A program made the position numbers and the translations under genes. The notes below the pieces were generated by a model. The model was not told the origin of the DNA. It saw only the letters and a program-made list of their open reading frames with translations, and ran no database searches. DNA of 64,000 bases from positions 78,265,441-78,329,440 of the forward strand of contig CM036753.1 in NCBI GenBank assembly GCA_020796225.1, read 5' to 3'. Source of the stretch: Arion vulgaris (taxonomy: Eukaryota > Mollusca > Gastropoda > Stylommatophora > Arionidae). This document shows positions 33,148 to 43,222 of the stretch, piece after piece. Position 1 is the stretch's first letter; each line of letters opens with the position of its first letter.

Positions 33148-33720
33148 TTAACCTGAAACCCGCCACTCCCGATATTACGGTATTAGTATTAGTACACGTA
33201 TCCGGTGCCTACATATCGGATGAGAACCCTCCTCGTTATTTGTCGGTGTTTGCGATAACTGTGTACTAGTGTGACGTCAAACACGAAATGCTTCCATTAA
33301 AGGTTTATCTAAATGGTGAATTGCATCGTGTTTTGATACTTAGTGATTTGATAATTGTTTATTATTTTTAAAAAGATTAAACGACACGCTGAAAATTTCG
33401 GAAATGGTCATTCGAAAAGGATGACAACAGAGCAAGCTGTTGAACGTCTTTTAAACGATTCTGAAGATGAATTAGACTTAGAATATGATTATTCTGATAA
33501 CGAAATCGAAAGTGAGTCGGATGAACATTTAAAGAATTTGAACCGACTGATGTTCAACATGTCAGTGACTTTCAAACATGGATTACAAAGACGACCAGTC
33601 AGAAAGTGAAGACACAATTTTGTTGCACATTTTGTCAAAATTCCTGTCTAAGGAAGGATCACATGTTGGGAAGACTGGCATAGTAAGCATGAATACTGTA
33701 GATGATGGGGTAAGTCGATA
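33148..33720 (+). pseudogene. Possible piggyBac-like element, 5' end and N-terminal fragment
   Basis: A TTAA (33148-33151) is followed by cctgaaacccgcc, and about 270 bases further by a frame (Met at 33421, stop after 33606) rich in acidic residues: MTTEQAVERLLNDSEDELD, YDYSDNEIESESDEH. An acidic N-terminus behind TTAA-CC is what piggyBac/PGBD proteins look like. A downstream frame reads FCCTFCQNSCL, perhaps part of a cysteine-rich tail. No catalytic DDD region is present and no right end was found, so this could also be an exon of an unrelated gene. Confidence 0.35.
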
Positions 33721-33887
33721 AAAATTATAGGACACTTAATTCTGCCAATCTATCTTGTTTTCAAACAATTTGATTGTGCTGTTTTTGCTCAGAGACCAGG
33801 GCGAGGTTTTAATATAGTTGGCTAGGGTTCAAGGTTAAATACACTTAGAATTTATCTATCAGTTTGATGATGTTTGAAATATCAATT

Positions 33888-34149
33888 TACAGTTAGAATG
33901 TATTATATTTCACTCATATAATGCTCACATTAGATCATTGAACAACAAGCAACCATTAGAATGTATTATATTTCACTCATCTAATGCTCACATTAGATCA
34001 TTGAACAACAAGCAACAGTTAGAGTGTATTATATTTCACTCATCTAATGCTCACATTAGATCATTGAACAACAAGCAACAGTTAGAGTGTATTATATTTC
34101 ACTCATCTAATGGTCACATTAGATTATGAACAACAAGCAACAGTTAGAG
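33888..34149. repeat. 63-bp tandem repeat, 4 copies, each with a perfect hairpin
   Basis: Units of 63 bp around agtgtattatatttcactca. Three of the four contain atctaatg-ctca-cattagat or the gtca-loop version: an 8-bp perfect stem with a 4-base loop. The first unit has atataatg and so a weaker stem. The + open frame over the units is a by-product of the 63-bp length. Confidence 0.95.
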
Positions 34150-34990
34150 TATCTGACAAAACATCAAAATGGTTTAAGGGTGTATAGAGTAATAACACAG
34201 CTTGCATCATCCTCTATTTTTATTGAAAATTTATTGTATATTTGATTACATTCTTTTTGTACCATTACACGTGACGTAGAACTTGCAAGCACTTTTCCTA
34301 TACCGCTCCAATCTTGGCAACTAGTTCAATCTCTTCTATGGAAATAATCCCGATATTTCTCGCCTCTAACGTACGTTCGTGTTAGGGCTTCCCTAGCTAG
34401 ATGTTCTTTCTTTCTTTCTTTCTTACCTCCAACTTCAATGCCTCTGTGTGCTTTGTTAACATTTCTTCGCAGATTATGTCCAAGATATCCCCTACTTGTT
34501 AGGGAACGATTAAGACGACGGTGACAACAGAACATAAAAGTAAACTTGAACATGACGATGGAGAAGGTGGAGGAACTGACTAAATATTGAGAGGTGTTTA
34601 TGTGAGCTGCAATGTGAGCGACGTTTTGTAAAGGACATCCAACATGATGAGTGTATTATAGCGGAATCTATTTTCTTGATTTCTCAATCATTCCATTCTG
34701 AGACCTGGAAAATGTGACTCATCCCTAAGACCTAATTATTCTAGTCTGAAACCTGGAAAATTTGTCTCATCCCTAAGACCTAATCAGGATCTGGAAGGAC
34801 AATGTAGTTAATTGATGACACCATCTGCCTGGCATCCTCAATTAGCGAAATTATGGGATGTGGGAACAATTAATAGTGAAAGAAGAGAATACTGAACTCA
34901 CACTCTGTGAGCTAAAATTTATGCAGAAATGCAATTATCAGTATGCCTCTTTACATGCACAGTTTTCAAGAACATCAGTTTATCAATGCA
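34150..34990. other. Spacer with a 52-bp imperfect duplication
   Basis: gagacctggaaaatgtgact at 34700 and gaaacctggaaaatttgtct at 34747 begin two similar units. Otherwise no supported feature. Confidence 0.5.
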
Positions 34991-34993
34991 AAT

Positions 34994-35026
34994 ACAAGTG
35001 AACTGTCTTGGACAAATTAAAGACAC
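34994..35026. repeat. 33-bp direct repeat outside LINE-B (left)
   Basis: acaagtgaactgtcttggac and following bases recur with one change at 36471-36503, on the other side of the LINE and outside its immediate 13-bp target duplication. Confidence 0.9.
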
Positions 35027-35079
35027 TAGTATTTATAGTGTGAGATATCCAATATACCAACTAAACATCTGAAATAACT

Positions 35080-36435
35080 TATCTTATCTTAACCACATTT
35101 GTCGTGAAGTGCGGTGGGGAGAGTTAGTTTCTATCTTGTGCCAGGTGTATTGCGCTTGACGTTGTCAGTCCATACTTTCGCAGGGACTCTGAGATGTTAT
35201 CTATCCATCATGTTCTTGGCCTGCCTCGTGCTCTGCGCCCTGAGTGTCGATTATTGTAGGCACGTGATGGTAGTAAATGTGGTTCCATTCTCATTAGATG
35301 ACCGAACCACTTGATTCTTTGCTTCTCGATGTACTGTATGCATGGTATAGTACCAACGATGCTTCTGATATTCTCGTTTCTCACTCTATCTCTCCTTGTA
35401 ACGTTAACAGATTTTCGTAGACATCTCATTTCACATGTTGTAATCTTTCTTTCTTGTGTATTAGTCTGGGGCCATGTTTGGCACTGATAGCAGAGAGTTG
35501 GAATAAATATGCAGTTTATCAGTTGTCGTTTGACTGCCATGTTAATGCTTGGATGTTTTAATAGTGGTGACAGTTGGTATGACACTGCGTTTGCCTTCTG
35601 GCATCTAGTCTCGATTTCTCTGTCCATCTTTCCATCTGCTGTGAATATGCTCCCGAGATATTTGAATTCTGGAATCTGCTGTATTTTGACATTATTCACG
35701 TGTTTATTTATTTGGCCTGTTGACCTATTTATTGTCATGACTTCTGTTTTGGAGGTGTTAATTTTCATGTAATATTTTTCGCCTGTCGCTTGCAGTGCAT
35801 TTGTGTGTTGTCGAAGTTAGTGTTCGTTGTTGTAAATTAAACACTGATCATCTGCAAAGAGTAGTTCGTTGATTAAATTGTAGTTGTTATCGAGGTTGTT
35901 ATCTGTCTTGGTTTCTTGCGTTATCCTGTCTATGTATATATTGAAAAGTATAGTCGAAAGCACACATCCCTGCCTTACTCCTGATGATAATTCAAATTGT
36001 CTGTCAGGCCGTCGCTTGTTCGTACTACGCTTGAGCATTTTTGGTATAGCTCTCTAATATTGTCTAATAGTTGGCCTTGAATTCCGTATTCATTTAGTAG
36101 GCCTATGGCCCATAGTTTGTTTCTGTTTATCCTATCAAAGGTTTTTTCTTGGTCTATGAATGTTAAGTTGAGCTGTTTGTCATATTCTATGGTGTTTTCG
36201 ATGAGTTGCCTTAGTGTGAACAGGGCCTCGGTGTAACTCTTTCCCTTTCTGAACCCAAATTGAGCGATGTTCAGCTGTGGCTCTATTATAGGTTTGATTC
36301 TAGATTTCAAAATTTTAGCATATAATTTCCCACGTGACTTAATAATGATAAGTCTCTGTATGTATTGCATTCTCTTTTGTTGCCCTTTTTCCATATTGGT
36401 ATTATGATGGCTTTCTACCAATCTTTGGGGACTTT
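35080..36435 (-). pseudogene. LINE-B ORF2 (RT palm to C-terminus), 5'-truncated insertion
   Basis: On the minus strand, in three frames: SRGKLYAKILKSRIKPIIEP and FGFRKGKSYTEAL (RT fingers), LTFIDQEKTFDRINRNKLW (motif A), SSGVRQGCVLSTILFNIYI (motif B), LLFADDQCLIY (catalytic), FKYLGSIFTADGKMDREI, LINCIFIPTLCYQCQTW, QRIKWFGHLMRM and RARGRPRT. The two inner breaks are a frameshift near 36000 and a gap near 35800. The 13-bp target duplication atctgaaataact (35067-35079, 36436-36448) shows this is a 5'-truncated insertion and not a deletion product. Confidence 0.93.
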
Positions 36436-36470
36436 ATCTGAAATAACTAATACACCGATAAAGCTATACT

Positions 36471-36503
36471 ACAAGTGAACTCTCTTGGACAAATTAAAGA
36501 CAC
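36471..36503. repeat. 33-bp direct repeat outside LINE-B (right)
   Basis: Partner of 34994-35026. Confidence 0.9.
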
Positions 36504-36509
36504 AACTAT

Positions 36510-37312
36510 ACATATATCAAAGTTACTATATGCATAGCTTGTGTGATGAGCAGGAGAAAATGATGAATTCATTTCATGTGCGCTGCTTATGGCTTGCACT
36601 GGGCATCTAATGAAGTAACATAAACATTAAAGAATGTGATGTTAGAATATGCTAGAATTCGTAGCATAGTACCCTAGTTCGCCAACACCCCCTAAGATGA
36701 TTAGGTCAACTTCCTTCCTTTCATTCGCTTGAAATATTGTCTACATATTCAATGTTGTCTCTTGTATGAACTTCACTGTCTTGTGTAGCTCACACAGACG
36801 TCCTTGTAGTTTTCTGTCGAGTGTTGTTTCGTTAGGCCAGACTGAGTCACCTGATCCGGACGAATGATGACTGGACCCCCAAAGATATTATATACGTAGA
36901 GCTGGTATCTAGCAATAGAGTTGTGAGGTGATTCTTCTCTGTTGTAAAACGTACGCATGTGTGAGTAGAAGGGTTTGACATGAATACACAAGACTAGGAG
37001 GATCTATTCAGGGACATATACCGTGGACTCCGATAAACTTACGGCCGACGGGCTCAGTTAAAAATTCTAGGAAATAAGACCACAACTGTCGTATGATCCT
37101 CGCATTGCAGTGTTGTTGTATATAGATTCATTCATTTAAAAAACAACGCAACATGCTAAATCAAGGTTATATTATGTTACAAATGAAGTTTAAAGCTAAG
37201 GAATGTCAATATTATTTACATTTTTCGCCAATAAATAACAATGAAGGCGTACAGGATAACACCAATAAAAAATCATCCCCATCTAACATGAATTTTCGAT
37301 TTGTTGGCTAAG
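36510..37312. other. No recognisable feature
   Basis: The minus-strand frame 36991-36773 (72 aa) starts normally but has no motif I recognise. Confidence 0.4.
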
Positions 37313-37315
37313 CTC

Positions 37316-37545
37316 ATCATCAAGGTGCGTATCCTTTATAGGACGTTGCTCTCTTTGCAGCACATCTGAAATGCACTCTGTCTCTTGCCAGTTCAACCAC
37401 TTCGTCGATGGTAATGTTCATGGTTTCTTTAATATCTTGTAGCCATCTTTTTCTTGGTCTGCCTCTGCGTCCTGGGACCCTGCCTTCTAGTATTGTTCTT
37501 TCCAGGCCATCGTGACGCTTGGCTAAGCTATTCGGCCTTATGTTA
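37316..37545 (-). pseudogene. LINE ORF2 C-terminus (relic)
   Basis: The minus frame reads LERTILEGRVPGRRGRPRKR then WLQDIKETMNITIDE and LARDRVHFRCAAKR, ending near a tgatgatgag tail. The frame is open but only the extreme C-terminus is present. Confidence 0.88.
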
Positions 37546-37867
37546 CCGGGGCTACACATATACATCTGCAGACAGACTCTGAATACGGGTCTGAGAACTG
37601 TTGAAGACAGATTCAGACTTGCTGACATAAAATGTGCCAGAATAAAGTAGAAATAATGAACGACCACGGGTGCTACATCTATTGTCTCTCGAGACTAACA
37701 GGCTGCCATCAGCGATGCAAGTACTTAGAGTAATGGATCCTCCAGAACACTTCATGCTATGGTTTCGTTTAGAAGGTGGTGGTTTGAATGATGAGTCAAC
37801 GATACGAAAACAACTCTAAGAGACGTTGTCAGTTTTCGTTTGTATTTTTCGTACCAAACACTTCTAT

Positions 37868-38163
37868 ACATGTAGGCTAGGAAGAAAAAAGAAAGTGAGT
37901 TGGCTATTAAAGATCATAACATCAAGAAAAATTAAATTTTTCGGATACATCAAACGACATGTGTGCCTAGAGAAGATACTTTTGGAGGGTGTGATGCCTG
38001 GAAGAAGAATAAGAGAAGACATAGAAGACCATAGGTGCAGGATGTCATTGACGATCTGAGAATGACTGCTGCTGACGTCGGTCAACTTGCACAGAACAGC
38101 GGGTTTTTCAAGACTGCTGTCATGTGAGCCAAGTTCTGGAAAGTACAACCTACTTGATCTTCT
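37868..38163 (+). pseudogene. LINE ORF2 C-terminus (relic), inverted relative to 37.3 kb
   Basis: gatcataacatcaagaaaaa and gacatgtgtgcctagagaag match 7.87-7.93 kb. Protein pieces DDLRMTAADVGQLAQN and AKFWKVQPT end the element before a cttcttcttctt stretch. It lies about 300 bases from, and head-to-head with, the 37.3-kb copy. Confidence 0.8.
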
Positions 38164-38412
38164 TCTTCTTTTCGTTCGTTCTTTACGACCAATTTTAATC
38201 ACTCTTTGTGATACGTTTGATCTTTGCCAAGAACGTGTATACGTTGCACATTGGTTTGGTAGGCCCCTAAACGCGTAGACCTACACGTTTAGGACATGTG
38301 CATCCGATTTCAGCCAAACCTCCTTAGCCACCTCTTACGACATGCGTGACAGGTAACAGTGGTTCTATTCTTTACACCCTAAATTTAGGCTCCGGTAACC
38401 ACTCGGGCGAAG
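38164..38412 (-). mobile_element. SINE-like dispersed repeat H-A, copy 1
   Basis: On the minus strand it starts cgcccgagtggttaccgg, continues with gaaccactgttacctgtcac and ends with a gaagaagaag tail. Same layout and length at 56.65-56.89 kb; the head alone is at 1.24 kb. A related family H-B occurs at 40.4, 53.2 and 63.7 kb. Confidence 0.8.
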
Positions 38413-38414
38413 CT

Positions 38415-38655
38415 ACTTGATGATGACGAGGCTAGTAACGAATACATGTGTGAGCCAACCTTTGCATTGAAGTCAGCGTATAGTATCATATATTCTTTCA
38501 TGATGATTCCAGCAATAAAGTAGTTCAGCTGGTCGTTGAGCTAATTATGCATTCTTATTAGAGCTGAGATATGGTAAGGCATACTGACTAAGGAACCAAT
38601 ATGTGTAGGTTTCTAACATCCATCGTTAACATTCAATGATTGAGGACATGATGAT
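38415..38655. other. No recognisable feature
   Basis: Spacer between a SINE-like repeat and a MITE. Confidence 0.4.
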
Positions 38656-38658
38656 CTA

Positions 38659-38915
38659 CAGGGTGTTCAACTTAAAAGCAGCCCCAGTGATAAATAGAAA
38701 TTTGCCAGGTACGCATTGCATCTCCGTCTATTTACTATTTAAACCGGTTCTGACTAGCTTGTCCTACGTCACATTTGTTCATCGCCCCTTCCCGCACTAC
38801 AATTACACCATCACACAACCTTGACCTATACTACGTCATAACTGAACCTTCTCATTTCCATACATATATGCCAGATTAGCTCCATTCATGGGCTGCTTTT
38901 AAGTTGGACACCCTG
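38659..38915. mobile_element. Tc1/mariner-type MITE with ~28-bp TIRs
   Basis: Starts cagggtgttcaacttaaaag and ends in the inverse (cttttaagttggacaccctg). TA dinucleotides flank both ends (38657-38658, 38916-38917). The TA-CAGGGTG end is typical of mariner-class elements. 257 bp, non-coding. Confidence 0.92.
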
Positions 38916-39254
38916 TATTTGCCTTGAAATTTTGGAAAAATGTCTAGAATATTGTATAACTCAACACGACCAGCTTACAATCTGGTGACGAGGAATAAAC
39001 ACAGTGAACCTTATCTTGGCTGATGTATCGTTGAGCAACACATAATGTCCACTAATGTTAAGATATGCCAATTATGTCACTTGTCTGGAGTGAGTAAAAC
39101 ATTCACAAGACCAACTCTTCAATACTATGTACAAAGTAAATATAACATACTACAGCATTGAAGGACAATATCCCAAGTTGTATTATATTATTGAAGAAGA
39201 AGAGAGATAAGCAGTTTTGAATGATGATTTAGATGAGATTTTCGTTATTTCTTC

Positions 39255-39345
39255 TTCTTATACTTTTCTCTAATCTTGTTTTGTCTTACAGCGTCAGGAT
39301 AATAAGAGATTTATAGAACGGGCTTTTGTGTGTTTTAATGAGATT
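39255..39345 (-). pseudogene. LINE-A 3' end fragment
   Basis: ctctaatcttgttttgtctt and acagcgtcaggataataaga are the reverse of the LINE-A 3' region at 16.03-16.09 kb. Confidence 0.7.
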
Positions 39346-39429
39346 TTCGTTAGGTACTCGAAATAATTCGTCAGTTATTTTAGTCTGTGACATTTTCCTT
39401 CTTTCAGAAGTTTTACAATTATTCATTTG

Positions 39430-39700
39430 TTCTACTTCAGTTGCATCATCTCTGTGTTTCAAATATGTGAGATAAGTGGTGTCAAGATTTCAACTGCCAA
39501 TACTGAATCTGATTTGAATAGCCCTGCATTTGTTCTGCCATGCCATGATGCTTTTATGTTCTTCAGTCTCTGAATGGATTCAATTACTATTTTTCTTTCT
39601 GTTAGTTTTGTTTTTATGCCAAAATCCATTTCGTTTTCCGGAATATTCGGCATCATTCAGATATCTTAATATATTAGAAATATTTATATTGTTCTTGGTC
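39430..39700 (-). pseudogene. LINE ORF2 linker before RT
   Basis: The minus frame 39656-39459 reads KLTERKIVIESIQRLKNIKA, then GLFKSDSVLAVEILTPLISH: the (I)xxxIxxLKxxKAxGxDxxxAELxKxxxxxxxxxLxPLxxxIW pattern that precedes the RT domain. It is adjacent to the LINE-A 3' scrap but is not contiguous with it in LINE order. Confidence 0.8.
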
Positions 39701-39704
39701 ATCG

Positions 39705-40018
39705 TGATCCTTACGAGGACATTCAACGTGGTTGATACTTCATTGTAAAATTGAAAGCGATTTTTGGGGAAATATAAGTATTCAATTATTTTCTACTTCT
39801 TTATTATCCCATTTACTTGTTTTCTTTTCTTTTATCTTTGAGAAATTTTATATTTACTAAAAAAACTACCTGGTTTTACATGAATGTCTCATCGTGGAAT
39901 GAATTATAGAATTTTACAATTTTTATTTCATGTAAATCAGTGTTGCACAACTCCGACCCAATCGTGCGCCATAGTGCTCGACTTAAATATTTCTGGTAAC
40001 CTATTTTATTCCGCCGGC
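39705..40018. other. No recognisable feature
   Basis: AT-rich spacer. Confidence 0.4.
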
Positions 40019-40020
40019 AA

Positions 40021-40220
40021 TGCCCGCCTTCCCAGCGTGTTCGTAGCGCGTGGGATGACGGGTGACAAGCCCCTGTGAGTGCTGCTTAATTCTGCGGGAT
40101 GGTAGAAAAGCCACAAGTTCTCCAGGTTTACGGTATTTGTGACACCGAACCGAAGGATTACGATGTCCATGGCACCGAGCCGAAGAGCTGAAAGCTTAAG
40201 TGCTTCTGGATCGAAAAAAT
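40021..40220 (+). mobile_element. SINE-A copy 4
   Basis: gcgtgttcgtagcgcgtggg head, degraded B box (gcttaattctg), caccgaaccgaagg and caccgagccgaagag repeats, poly(A). Confidence 0.9.
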
Positions 40221-40371
40221 ACATTACGCTGGCATTACTTAACGATAACTAGAATTTCAAGGAAATTGTTATTTCTGATGAACAGTGTGTTTCAGTTTTC
40301 CGTAACAATCCCGGCTAACATGGTTTTCAAGTTATTGCAAACCTAATCGCACACATTTTAGCAAGATCTTC

Positions 40372-40625
40372 TTCTTAGAACGCTCCATATCGACCACTTA
40401 TTAACCACTCTGTGTGATTTGTATGTGGTCTGAGCCTAATAGCGATTGTACGTTGTGCCAGTTATGCACTTACAAGTATGCCAAGACATCCGATTTCTAC
40501 GATGCTTTTTATTTACTAGGGTAGCTTCCTAGGCCCTACATCAGTCACCTCTTACGACATGTCTTGTAGGTCACAGTGGTACTATTCTTTACTTCCCTTG
40601 CAGGCCCCGGCACCACACGGGCGAC
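40372..40625 (-). mobile_element. SINE-like dispersed repeat H-B, copy 1
   Basis: Runs from atcgaccacttattaaccac through agcgattgtacgttgtgcca to ggccccggcaccacacgggc. It aligns over its full length with 53.15-53.40 kb and the inverse of 63.73-64.00 kb. Confidence 0.85.
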
Positions 40626-40629
40626 AGCC

Positions 40630-41080
40630 AAGAATCTAATTTTAGAATAAAAGGAAACTGGAACCAATCATCCCTGTCACTCATTTCGGTTAATTCTGTG
40701 CGAGAGAATTTTAAGTTCTACTTGACGAGCGCATGAAAACTGTCTCTTCCAACGATCCTCGCTTCCTCCTTAGAAGCAAACCAATGATGTTATCCCGTTT
40801 AAGCACACATCAATCGCTTCATCATAGTCGGACGTGAAAGCTCTGCTTTGAATCAAAACTCAGTTCTGTATCAAAGTGTTTGCTCTGTGCCCACTCAAGC
40901 TGCATAAGAATCATGTATTTCGATTTTCTTCTCTAAGTGTACACAGTTTCAAATAGGGCTATTTTATTTTGTTTAGGCTGTGGGAAGTGATTGTCTTTCA
41001 TCGATTATATAAACACAGGAATTATTCGCTTAACAGTGTGTAGAACGACCAGTCGGTGAAGAAATTGTTTATTGATATCA
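40630..41080. other. No recognisable feature
   Basis: Spacer left of a minisatellite, no motif. Confidence 0.4.
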
Positions 41081-41085
41081 GATAC

Positions 41086-41695
41086 GGAAGATGAGGAAAC
41101 GGGAACATGGCTATTGAATACCGACACAATTATTGTCTGAAGATATGAGAAACAGGAACATTGATATTGAATACCGACACAATTATTGTCTGAAGATATG
41201 AGGAAACAGGGGAACATTGATATTGAATACCGACACAATTATTGTCTGAAGATATGAGGAAACAGGGGAACATTGATATTGAATACCGACACAATTATTG
41301 TCTGAAGATATGAGGAAACAGGGGAACATTGATATTGAATACCGACACAATTATTGTCTGAAGATATGAGGAAACAGGGGAACATTGATATTGAATACCG
41401 ACACAATTATTGTCTGAAGATATGAGGAAACAGGAACATTGCTATTGAATACCGACACAATTATTGTCTGAAGATATGAGGAAACGGGAACATTGCTATT
41501 GAATACCGACACAATTATTGTCTGAAGATATGAGGAAACAGGAACATTGTATTTGATACCGACACAATTATTGTCTAAATATGAGAAACAGAAAACATTG
41601 TATTTGATACCGACACAATTATTGTCTCAATAATACATGAAAACAAGAAAACATTGCTATTTGATACTGACATCAATTATTGTCTGAAGATATAT
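41086..41695. repeat. 56-bp tandem array, ~11 copies, with palindromic core
   Basis: Units around ataccgacacaattattgtc. acaat-t-attgt is a short palindrome present in every unit. Units are almost identical from 41086 to 41560, then accumulate small deletions and insertions at the right end. Confidence 0.95.
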
Positions 41696-41704
41696 ATACA
41701 TGAA

Positions 41705-42005
41705 ATGACATGGGATATCCTTTGCAGGACTTAGCCTACACAGAAACGAGTCACGTTTAGGCTCATGTTCAGTAGTTTGTCATTGCTCGAACGGTGGTCG
41801 AGCATCACAATAGTAAACGAGTCGTCGACTTTCTAGGCACCACTTATACGTTCACTAGTTTGCCATCGCTTTCTGAACGGTGAGGTCTGTTTTAATGGTT
41901 CATAAAAAATCTAAGGGAATTAATTTGCTTCAAAACTTACCAGCCGCGGAGTTTGAACCAGGTACGCTTGGGTTGTGATCGAGCTCACTACCGCTATAGC
42001 TAGAT
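41705..42005 (-). mobile_element. SINE-B copy 4, partly duplicated
   Basis: A shortened body copy (41705-41800, gggatatcctttgcaggact) is followed by an almost complete second one (41800-42005) from gagtcgtcgactttctaggc to the tRNA-like head. Either one SINE has inserted in another or the consensus is damaged. Confidence 0.8.
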
Positions 42006-42019
42006 AGATATATATTCCA

Positions 42020-42250
42020 CTCGTACATAGGACATAAACTATTACCGCGGATTACCAACAGACAGTGCGCATCAAAGTACAATGATACTCATATAGAGTG
42101 GATACAAAGCAAAAGGCCGTCCACGAAATAGGTGTACCTGAGAAATAACAGGCGAAAAACATTATGAAGCACACACAAATACCCGTTCTAGAAATCTCTC
42201 CTTATCATGACGCTGTGATGCAAAATAAGACTGGAGAACAGAAGAAGAAA
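42020..42250 (+). pseudogene. LINE-A C-terminus and 3' UTR fragment
   Basis: gattaccaacagacagtgcg, gcaaaaggccgtccacgaaa and the cgttctagaaatctctcctt part follow LINE-A at 15.90-16.09 kb. It ends in ggagaacagaagaagaaaaa. Confidence 0.8.
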
Positions 42251-42780
42251 AAACTATGACAGCAAAACCACTTGCAAAGATAGCATTATAAAATGAAAAC
42301 ATACAAGCTCACAGCAGCAGCTTTAACAAGCACGAAGATTACACACGTTAACCAAATGTAACAGTTTCTATATACTGAAGATGAGCTATGTTGCTTCGTA
42401 TTGATATGTTCATATTCCATTCAAATACACACACAAACAAAACCCAGACGTATTTGGTATAACTAGATTGAAAGTCAAACAGAAAAACTTACATCATTCA
42501 GATCACAACAAGTAAACCATTAACTACGATCATATCCTATAAATGTCAGTAATTGCTTCATGTTTTCATATTCCTCATTCATGTGCAATGAATGGTCTAT
42601 AGAAACCGATGGCAACAGATTGTTAACGTGTACTTAAACAAATTTCAAATTAACTTTTGTTGAGTATATAAATAATGTCCATTCAGCTGGGACGTGGTCT
42701 TTGTAAAGCCTTTCAATGGGTTCATCAATATTATTGCATACAACCAAGTCTTCATCTTTGATGAAGAAAAGTATTAGGTT
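42250..42780. other. Unassigned spacer, echoed at ~44.8-45.1 kb
   Basis: No gene supported. Its right part (from about 42469) reappears in damaged form about 2.31 kb downstream; see findings. Confidence 0.5.
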
Positions 42781-42782
42781 TT

Positions 42783-43222
42783 TACAATAATTAGAATTGA
42801 TTGATTGATAGATAGATTGATATGATAGAACCATCATCATTGCACTTCAGTGAGTAATCATGCATGCTCCGATCTCTTTCTTTCACATGAATATCTCAGC
42901 TGCAGTGCACGAACTCCGTAGCACCGGTGACGGTTGCCAATGTAATTTAGAAGATGGTGAAAATATATTGTAGGAATTATTTTTTTTCCAAATGAATTTT
43001 ACCCGGGCAGTGGCTTTTTTTTTTTGGGCCGGCGCTTCTCGATTTTGAACTGCCAGGGGTTCTTTTAAATGCTCAACTTGAATACGTTTTATCGTCCGTC
43101 TCCGATAGGACTAGGAACTTGATCTCACCTACATTGATATTAGTGATCTCTGGAGAAATATCCCGATGGATCAACCAGGAAGTGAACTGATCATTATTGG
43201 AACGAGCCACATAATCTCTACG
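42783..43222 (-). mobile_element. SINE-C copy (reverse), adjoining the 58-bp satellite
   Basis: Tail attgattgattgat at 42797, body with cacgaactccgtagcaccgg, middle ttttgaactgccaggggttc, and a tRNA-like head at the right (gtagcgtagagattatgtgg on the minus strand). The head runs directly into the satellite, whose unit repeats the first bases of the SINE. Confidence 0.88.

Noticed and set aside
36773..36991. 72-residue minus-strand frame starting with Met
   Set aside because: No motif, no repeat relationship, no splice or promoter support. Could be chance.
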